Below are positions 49,838-55,917 of a stretch of DNA of 55,917 nt, one piece after another. The position numbers and the translations under genes were made by a program. Each line of letters opens with the position of its first letter. Position 1 is the first letter of the stretch. Under the pieces are notes generated by a model that saw only the letters and a list, made by a program, of their open reading frames with translations, was not told where the DNA came from and searched no databases. The stretch lies in NCBI GenBank assembly GCA_024278455.1, contig JAJRTE010000202.1:1-55917 (forward strand). The letters run 5' to 3'. This DNA comes from Myxococcota bacterium. Its GTDB lineage: Bacteria > Myxococcota_A > UBA796 > JAJRTE01.

Positions 49838-50394
49838 GCACCAACCTCCGTATCGTGGGTTGACAAGTGGAAACCCACCACGATTTTTGCAATCATCATA
49901 CCAAGCGGCAGTCCCCGGGCCGGCTCGATTGGCCAGGGGCACCGCCGGCAGGATCACCGGCTGCCGGGAGCGGGGGGTGTTTCGGTACGGGGTGCACGCT
50001 CTTTCCCCTGAGGGGGCTGAGACCTTCGGTTGTTCGCGATCTGCCGGAGCGGAGGCGGAATCGGAAGCGTGCAACAGGGGTCCAGCGGGGAGCGTGGTGG
50101 CGTGATGAGACGGAATGAGGCAGTGCAGGAAGCTCCTCTGTTGACGACCGTTGTCCGGCCCAGTTGTCCGGACACTACCGGTGGCGATGGTGCGAGCGCG
50201 GGGACGCCTGACCCGAAGGCATCCAGCACACCAACTGCGTTGCTGTTCAACCTGGCTTGGCGGGCTGCGGGCTGCACGCGGCGGGTGGTGGCCGCCGGCA
50301 CGGGCGAAGCGTAAGGGGTGCGCCGGTGTGCTCCCAGCACGCCTTGCGGAGAATCACGGCCATCGCGTGCATGGGTCGGGGCTCGCGGCGCCTG
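49838..50394. other. Gap with no convincing gene
   Basis: The 557 bp between two minus-strand genes hold short open frames on both strands without domain character. An AT-richer patch at about 49880-49905 may carry the promoter of the downstream exported protein. Confidence 0.45.
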
Positions 50395-51357
50395 TCAGCG
50401 GCAGTGTAGGCGAATGGCGTCGAGCGGTTGCCATTCGTCGTCCCCCTCGTCGAAGGCCACGAGCACGCGGTCCCGGTCTCTCTCCCGCACGGTGCCGCGA
50501 TGCCACTCCCCGTCGCTTCGCCTGGCATCGACTCGGCTTCCCGGTCCCACCACGTCGTTGTACAGGTCGGTGGTGGATCGAGGCGCCACTCTGCCGTCGA
50601 GGAACTGGATGAGCGCTGTGTGGTCGCCGCCGGGACCTCCTGCCACACGCCCCAGGTAGCAGTCCCCGGTGCCGCCGAAACGCGCCAGCACCAGTGTGCC
50701 TGGGGGTGGCAAGCCATCGACCTGCTCCAGTGCCGGTGGAGGAAGGTCTGGGGGCACGTTCTCGTTGTCGATCTGGGCCTCGCGCACGGAAAACTGCGTG
50801 TCGGACCCCCGGTCGACGAGCGCCGATATCACGGCAAGTACCACGACCAAGACGCCGGCGGCGACCAGGCCATAGCGCAGCCTTCTCCGGCGTCCGTATA
50901 CGCGCCCGGGCTCCACGAACCGTATCCGTTCCGGGTGCATCCAGGCCACGTCGCGGGTGTCGAAGTCGATACGGTAGACCCGGCCGTAGGACGCCCCGAC
51001 AGTGCCGTCATGCCACGTGCCATCTCCGGCCTTGCATGAAACCCGGTCACCCGGTTCATAGGCCTGGTCGATGTCGGCCGGAACATCGCCGTCCACGGTG
51101 ATCTCGGCCCGCTGCATCCACTTGGGCTCCTTGCCCTTGCGGGCCACGCGGTAGACGGTGCTCTCTCCTTCCTCCTTGAATTCCAGAATCTCGCCCCGCC
51201 CCCAGGACCCGTCGCTGGATTTCGCCAGCACCTCGGTCCCGGCCAGCAGTGCAACCTTGCTCGGGTCCTTGTGCCTGACCAACCTGACAGGACCGCCGCA
51301 GTTCGGGCACTGCGGTTCATCCGACGCCACCGTGGCCAGACAGAACTCACAGTTCAT
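50395..51357 (-). CDS. Zinc-ribbon, Tudor/SH3-like repeat membrane protein
   Basis: The 320-aa protein starts with a zinc ribbon (C3, C6, C17, C20). Two short beta-barrel repeats follow with the pattern GTEVLAKSSDGSWGRGEI and GDRVSCKAGDGTWHDGTV (about 40-145), then one transmembrane helix (163-181), then two more such repeats (about 212-315). The barrel pattern (VLAR...G..YLGRV) resembles Tudor or Agenet-like domains. Two repeats on each side of the membrane is an unusual arrangement. GGAG sits 6 bp before the ATG. Function unknown. Confidence 0.8.
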   Translation of the reverse strand: MNCEFCLATVASDEPQCPNCGGPVRLVRHKDPSKVALLAGTEVLAKSSDGSWGRGEILEFKEEGESTVYRVARKGKEPKWMQRAEITVDGDVPADIDQAYEPGDRVSCKAGDGTWHDGTVGASYGRVYRIDFDTRDVAWMHPERIRFVEPGRVYGRRRRLRYGLVAAGVLVVVLAVISALVDRGSDTQFSVREAQIDNENVPPDLPPPALEQVDGLPPPGTLVLARFGGTGDCYLGRVAGGPGGDHTALIQFLDGRVAPRSTTDLYNDVVGPGSRVDARRSDGEWHRGTVRERDRDRVLVAFDEGDDEWQPLDAIRLHCR

Positions 51358-51616
51358 GGCTCACTCCGGGGACTGGTCTCATGGATCCGGCGATGCCATC
51401 CTCGATCCCGCTAGTCGCGGTCACGTTCGCGCGCGCCACGTCCCTTGACAACGGCCGTCCGCATCTCACCGCCACCTCGGCTCTACGGCAAGAATCTATG
51501 CCACCGTACCACAGCGGCGTAGTTTGCGCAATGCCAAGACCTCGGGCCAGGAAGTCCGTTCGCGCAACGCGTCATGCCGCCAGGCACAGGTTCCTGCGTC
51601 CCAAGGCCGGCCGAGG

Positions 51617-53122
51617 CTAACGCTTCCGGTAGATCCGGAACAGGTAGCCCTGGGCCGGCTGCTGCCTCAGATCCGTGACGGGCGCCGGCGGATGCTCCTC
51701 GGTTCGTCCCGTCTCGGCCGGGAGCAGCGCCCCCGCGTGCTCCACGAGTTCGAAACCGGCCTTCGCCATGCCCCCGGCGACCGTGCCCACCACCGGATGG
51801 CTGGTGTTGTCCTGCACGACCAGCAGACCGCCGGGCTTGAGCGCCTTGCGGCAACTCTCCATGAACGGACGCCAGGTCTCCTGGCTCAAACAGTGCACGG
51901 TACCCAGAAGGTACACCACGTCGCAGGACCCCTCCGGCAGCATCGCATCGTCCGGCTTCGAGTGGATTGTCCGGATGTTGTCGTTTGGAGTGAAGGCGTG
52001 ACACGCATCGATGAACTCGAGCACGCTCTTGTCGATATCCACCGCGTACACGGTGCCCGTTCCGCCGACAGCACGCGAGAGGGTGAAGCTGAGGTAGCCT
52101 ATCCCGGCGCCCACGTCGGCGACGGTGCTGCCCTTGGCTATCTTGGCGACATGCGCGGCCATTTCCGGGTGAAGTCTGCGGCCAGGGAGTAGTTCGTAGG
52201 AAAAGAGTTGCCGCAGTCCCTCGGTAGTGTCGAACACGCGGTCCGTGTAGGGCTCGTGCAGCGCCTCGAGCTTGAGGTTGGTGTCGTGATCGGGATCGAC
52301 GGGCTGGACACAGCGGAACCCGACCCAGGGCGAATGGAACGACGCATTCATGGCGGCTCGGAATGTCGCGCGGTTGAACGCGCGAGCGCAGGGCCACCCC
52401 CCGGCCTTGATGACGCGGACGACCGGATCGGTGCGCTCGGGAGCCTGGAACGCGCTGAGGCGGACCGTGGAGCGGGTCCAGTGGAACACGTTACCCGTCA
52501 TGTCTTCCGCGCCGAATGGGCTCGCCGCGCCGGGGAATCGCCCGATGGGCGCCGGCCCGAAGGCGTTCTCGTCCACCATGCCCGGTTGCCAGTCGCTGCC
52601 CCACGGAAAAACACGCCCGTCGGTACCTCGAGCCGCTGCTTCGTACTCGTATTCGATGGGGAGCCGCTTCCCCCGCGCCGCGCAGTAGGCCTCTGCCTCG
52701 TCATAGGTGACGTTCGTCGCGGGATAGCCCGGGCGACCCGCCCGCTCCGACTCCGCCAGACGACCGATCCAGGTGTCGAACGCCGGCTCGTTGTCCTGGA
52801 TCCAGGTCCGGTATCGGCTCTCCTCCACCGGGTACCTGTCGATGAAGAATGCCTCGAGGCGCACCGTCCTCCTCGGGCCTTCCCGGGGTGCACCGCTGCC
52901 GACGGGATAGTCTCCGGCAGGCACACGGACCATGCCATCCGGCACCGGCACCTCGCGGGACGCCGATCGATCGGTGCAGGCAGGCACCAGGAGAAGCCAG
53001 ATGGCCATCTGCGAGAGCCACGCGAGGGCGGCGTGGCGCCGTCTCCCGTCCCGGAGGAGCCCTCCCACCAGGGGAGCGAGCGGCTTGACCTGCACCGGAA
53101 TCCGCCTGTTCGCTACCGCCAT
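51617..53122 (-). CDS. Lipoprotein fusing FGE-sulfatase domain to SAM methyltransferase
   Basis: The 501-aa protein starts at 53122, with AGGAGG 6 bp upstream. A basic N-terminus (residues 1-30) and hydrophobic stretch end in a lipobox-like LVPAC (Cys49). Residues about 60-285 form a formylglycine-generating-enzyme fold (MVRVPAGDYPVGSG, FFIDRYPVEESRYRTW, LPIEYEYEAAARG, EDMTGNVFHWTRS, WVGFRCV). From about 332 a class I methyltransferase follows: motif I VADVGAGIGYLS, motif II YAVDID, DVVYLLGTVHC and LKPGGLLVV. SAM is cytosolic, so a methyltransferase tied to an export signal is contradictory. Either the N-terminus is a membrane anchor with the bulk inside, or the domain is catalytically idle outside. 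Confidence 0.85.
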   Translation of the reverse strand: MAVANRRIPVQVKPLAPLVGGLLRDGRRRHAALAWLSQMAIWLLLVPACTDRSASREVPVPDGMVRVPAGDYPVGSGAPREGPRRTVRLEAFFIDRYPVEESRYRTWIQDNEPAFDTWIGRLAESERAGRPGYPATNVTYDEAEAYCAARGKRLPIEYEYEAAARGTDGRVFPWGSDWQPGMVDENAFGPAPIGRFPGAASPFGAEDMTGNVFHWTRSTVRLSAFQAPERTDPVVRVIKAGGWPCARAFNRATFRAAMNASFHSPWVGFRCVQPVDPDHDTNLKLEALHEPYTDRVFDTTEGLRQLFSYELLPGRRLHPEMAAHVAKIAKGSTVADVGAGIGYLSFTLSRAVGGTGTVYAVDIDKSVLEFIDACHAFTPNDNIRTIHSKPDDAMLPEGSCDVVYLLGTVHCLSQETWRPFMESCRKALKPGGLLVVQDNTSHPVVGTVAGGMAKAGFELVEHAGALLPAETGRTEEHPPAPVTDLRQQPAQGYLFRIYRKR

Positions 53123-53338
53123 GCTCGTCCTCCTGCCGTTGTCGGTAATCCGCCCCGGTCCTGCATGTCGGCGCGGTCCTGTTTCGCGAAACGTGCCAGG
53201 GTCCAGGTTCGAGATGACATCGACGATACACCAACGCGGGCTGCCAGACAACCGCCCATCGCAGCGGCACGCGGGTTCGGCGGGCCTATTTGCCTGACGC
53301 GGGCTGGTGGAGGGCGAACGGTGCGCGGCCGGTCGTCT

Positions 53339-54910
53339 CTACCGCTCTTCCATTGGTGTTCGTAGGTGGAGAATGATACCCCCGGCGTCCCATCGCAGTA
53401 CCTCGTGGTGGCGTTTCAGGTAGTCGGCAAAGGCCGGTGCGTTCTCGACGACATCCACGTGGTAGGTGGCCAGGTGGGTCGCCCCCCTCTGGACGAACGA
53501 CTCGAGCGAATCGGGATTGAACATGTCCGGGGTGAGCACCCATCCCTTGCGGTGGGCGTAGTAGAACACCATGGGCTCGTAGTCGTACCCGCCCTTGTGC
53601 GTCGTGTAGGCCCCGGGATTGACGAACAGACCGCCAGGAGGCATGAACGCGTTCAATGCGGTGGCGAGTTCGACCTCCCCGGCTCGCTTGTTGTCGTAGG
53701 CGTGGCGCAACGTCCACGCGGTGCCACCCAGGAGCGCCACCATGGCAAGCCCGGCCGTCCATGCGGGGGAGACGCGCCGCCTTGCGAGCCACACGGCCAG
53801 GCGGTGCAGGCCGAGCCCGGTCACCATCGCGGCGGGAACGGTCACCATGAGCTGGTAGTGAGGCATGTCCAGGTTTCCTTCCGCCACGATCAGCACGAAC
53901 AGGCACCCGGTGCCGAGCCACGTTCCGGCCACCAGGATGTTCCCGCGCTCGATCGTCGCCTCTCCCTTGCCCGACCAGGCCCGCAGCAGGGCATGAAGAC
54001 CCACGAGGAAGAGCAGCACCCCGGCGGGCGTGAGAATCCAGCCCCACGTGCGCTCCGTGGCCATCACCCGCCACCACCATGGCATGGAGAGGTAGGTCAG
54101 GGTCTGGAGCTTGTCGTGCCCTCCCGAAAGGATCCCCACCGTGTGGCCATGGGTGAGGAAAAGCTGTCTCGCGTGGATGTACCACCCGGCTACGGGCAGC
54201 AGGCCAGAAACGCCGATGAGCCAGAGTCGCGGGTCCAGGATGCCTCGCCAGCCCCGTCGCACCACGACGAGCACCAGCATGGGGAGCCCAATGAACAGGG
54301 CGCTCAGCTTGAGACATCCGGCAAGGGCCACCACCAGCACCGTCGCCACACCGTGCCGCCTCGCCCCGGCCAGGTACCGGTCGAAATGGTAGAGTGCCGC
54401 CGTGGCCGCCGCCATCATCGGGACGTCCGGCTGGAACGTCCGGCTGAAATAGAGGTGCATGGGGTTGATCGCCAGGACCAGCGCGGACAGCAGGGCCACA
54501 TCCCGGCCCAGCAAACGCCGGACCAGCATGAACAGGTAGGCGATCCCCATCACACCGCATGTCAGGGTGAGCAGCCGCCCCAGCCAGTCGTGCACGCCGG
54601 CGACAGGGTACAGCACCGCAACGAGCCACGGCAGGATGGGCAACTCGGATTCGATGATGCCGTCCGGCCCCGCCCAGTCGGCTCGAGGCAACCACAGCTT
54701 GTAGCTCACCTCGTAGAAGTTCCGCGCCATGGAGGCGTAGTCCAGGCTGCGCCAGGCGGACAGGTCCACGTAGGGCGCGGTCACGTGGTAGAGCCTGAGA
54801 ATCGTCGCCAACGCCAGAACGGCGAGCAGCAGGCGTCCATCTCGGTCAGGCACCGACTCCCCCCTGTCGCTCGAAGGCTGCTGTGCTCCACCGGCTGGTG
54901 CGTGTGTCAT
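53339..54910 (-). CDS. GT39/ArnT-like integral membrane glycosyltransferase
   Basis: The 523-aa protein has about ten hydrophobic helices and the N-terminal periplasmic-loop acidic motif region (PYVDLSAWRSLDYASMARNFYE) of the PMT/ArnT-like GT-C fold, plus a soluble C-terminal part (about 430-523). It likely transfers a sugar from a polyprenyl-phosphate donor at the inner membrane. The donor and acceptor are unknown. The ATG at 54910 was chosen because upstream codons are not protein-like; its ribosome-binding site is weak. An AT-rich stretch at about 54940-54985 with TATAAA on the minus strand may hold the promoter. Confidence 0.85.
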   Translation of the reverse strand: MTHAPAGGAQQPSSDRGESVPDRDGRLLLAVLALATILRLYHVTAPYVDLSAWRSLDYASMARNFYEVSYKLWLPRADWAGPDGIIESELPILPWLVAVLYPVAGVHDWLGRLLTLTCGVMGIAYLFMLVRRLLGRDVALLSALVLAINPMHLYFSRTFQPDVPMMAAATAALYHFDRYLAGARRHGVATVLVVALAGCLKLSALFIGLPMLVLVVVRRGWRGILDPRLWLIGVSGLLPVAGWYIHARQLFLTHGHTVGILSGGHDKLQTLTYLSMPWWWRVMATERTWGWILTPAGVLLFLVGLHALLRAWSGKGEATIERGNILVAGTWLGTGCLFVLIVAEGNLDMPHYQLMVTVPAAMVTGLGLHRLAVWLARRRVSPAWTAGLAMVALLGGTAWTLRHAYDNKRAGEVELATALNAFMPPGGLFVNPGAYTTHKGGYDYEPMVFYYAHRKGWVLTPDMFNPDSLESFVQRGATHLATYHVDVVENAPAFADYLKRHHEVLRWDAGGIILHLRTPMEER

Positions 54911-55123
54911 GAATCTTGCCACTGTACGGTCGACACTGTCATACTTCAATGTTTCTTTTATAGGATGCTGTTGCAAAAAACGCAAGACGTGCCATCCCGC
55001 ATGACGCAGTCCTCCTCGGCGAACGACGTGGGACCGGAAGCGGGGGCAGGGAGGAGGGGGCAGGGTCCGAGTCGGCAAGCGGGGGAAACACGAGGAGGAT
55101 CGTTGCCGGCCTGTCAACGTGGG

Positions 55124-55534
55124 TCAGGCCTCGTACGCCTGGACGAGCGCCGACAGGGCGCGGAGGAGGTCCACAGCCCCGACCATCATCATCTCCACGT
55201 CATGTTCGTGCATCGCCATGAGCAAGCCCCGCACGGCGCACGCCAGTTCGGCGGGAATGCCTTCTCCTTCCAAAGCACGTGCCCAGGTGAACACCGCGTC
55301 CGCCAGGGGTGAGGGAAGTGGAACCAGGGCGCGTTGTCCAGGTTCCAGATCGATCAGATCGTCCCAGCCCTCGAGCACGGGATCGCCGCTCAGCGCTGCC
55401 ACCGTTTCGATCGGCTCCCCCGGCGCGCCGGGGACCCCTGCCGGAGTCTGCGGAACACCCTGGGGAGTACTCGGCGCCGACGCTCGCGTCCTCTCCTCAG
55501 CCACCTCGAAACGATCCGGGGGTCGTATGCCCAT
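55124..55534 (-). CDS. Hypothetical protein, 136 aa
   Basis: A short disordered N-terminus rich in Pro, Thr and Gly is followed by a helical C-terminal half (about 75-136) with a Met/His/Glu-rich motif (LLMAMHEHDVEMMMVGAVDLLRAL). No signal peptide or membrane helix is seen. GAGG precedes the ATG at 55534. The family is not recognised; it lies 213 bp upstream of the glycosyltransferase gene on the same strand. Confidence 0.65.
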   Translation of the reverse strand: MGIRPPDRFEVAEERTRASAPSTPQGVPQTPAGVPGAPGEPIETVAALSGDPVLEGWDDLIDLEPGQRALVPLPSPLADAVFTWARALEGEGIPAELACAVRGLLMAMHEHDVEMMMVGAVDLLRALSALVQAYEA

Positions 55535-55783
55535 GTTTTCCTCACGACGGTACGGGAGTCGAAGTCGAAAGATGCGGCTGCACCGCTCGCTCCATCTTGG
55601 TGTCAACGGCGAGGATGGGCAAGAGAGGGTTCTTGCCGTTCGGAAACGGCGCGTGGGATGACCGGCGAGGCATGCAGAGGAGCGTGCGGCGAAGCACAAC
55701 GGCGCGCGTGCCGTATCCTGGCAACGTGCCCCGCGCGTCTTCTCGCCGCGCGGAAAGCGCAGATTGACGCACCGATGGGCGCG

Positions 55784-55917
55784 TTACGGGGAGTTGTGTC
55801 CGGATCGGCGAGCGGGTGGCCGGGAGGTGGCGGTGTCATTCGACGGTGGCGCGACCGGCCTGGCGCGTTCCCCCTGGCTCGTCCGTTCGACGACCCGGTT
55901 GAGCGCTTCCTCGATCC
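55784..55917 (-). CDS. Partial C-terminal end of a gene cut by the window edge
   Basis: From the right edge the minus strand reads 43 codons (IEEALNRVVERTSQGERARP... then a Pro/Ser/Arg-rich tail) to a TAA at 55784-55786. The helical opening suggests a real C-terminus, but nothing identifies the family. The gap 55535-55783 holds no clear gene. Confidence 0.35.
   Translation of the reverse strand, partial: IEEALNRVVERTSQGERARPVAPPSNDTATSRPPARRSGHNSP

Overview
The window is GC-rich throughout. Its many lipoprotein signal peptides, a Tat signal and a periplasmic nitrate reductase point to a Gram-negative bacterium. A Hanks-type kinase, repeated MopE-type Asp-rich surface lipoproteins and a very large Rhs/YD-repeat lipoprotein fit a myxobacterium-like or other deltaproteobacterial lineage. 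That placement is inference from gene content; no rRNA or tRNA gene is visible.

Layout. 1-2516 (minus): a TPR protein translationally coupled to a large P-loop ATPase of DUF6079/PglY/BrxC type, cut by the window edge. 2984-5008 (plus): Ser/Thr kinase and an NRDE protein. 5191-8071 (plus): napA-napB. 8096-12641 (minus): pgi, a TPR lipoprotein and mnmA. 12924-14012 (plus): an aspartoacylase-type zinc hydrolase. 14435-17355: katG divergent from a small membrane-anchored HTH gene, the pair bracketed by two direct copies of a repeat of about 170 bp. 17830-24609 (minus): a 2259-aa lipoprotein with NHL, YD and Rhs-core modules. 25240-38351: a patchy region with three disrupted genes, a DUF4143-type ATPase under an array of 32-bp repeats, two MopE-type lipoproteins, an alpha/beta hydrolase, a YdjM-like membrane protein, and a DUF1573 lipoprotein whose conserved Cys codon is replaced by an in-frame TGA. 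38654-44750 (plus): thiolase, a fused molybdenum hydroxylase with its FAD subunit, and a UPF0173 hydrolase. 45126-55917: a lipoprotein with an 18-bp minisatellite, a HAD phosphatase, another MopE-type surface protein, a zinc-ribbon membrane protein, a lipoprotein fusing an FGE-sulfatase domain to a methyltransferase, a GT39-like membrane glycosyltransferase, and two small or partial hypotheticals.

Themes. The recognisable metabolism is housekeeping (pgi, mnmA, thiolase), respiratory nitrate reduction (napAB), peroxide defence (katG) and a molybdenum hydroxylase. Much of the remaining coding capacity goes to secreted or surface lipoproteins. The observations most worth checking are the TGA-containing DUF1573 gene (possible selenoprotein), the TPR/ATPase pair at the left edge (possible phage defence), the repeat-bracketed katG/HTH module, the teneurin-like giant protein, the FGE-methyltransferase lipoprotein, the repeat array before the DUF4143 ATPase, and a strong excess of the palindrome CTCGAG in genes and gaps alike.
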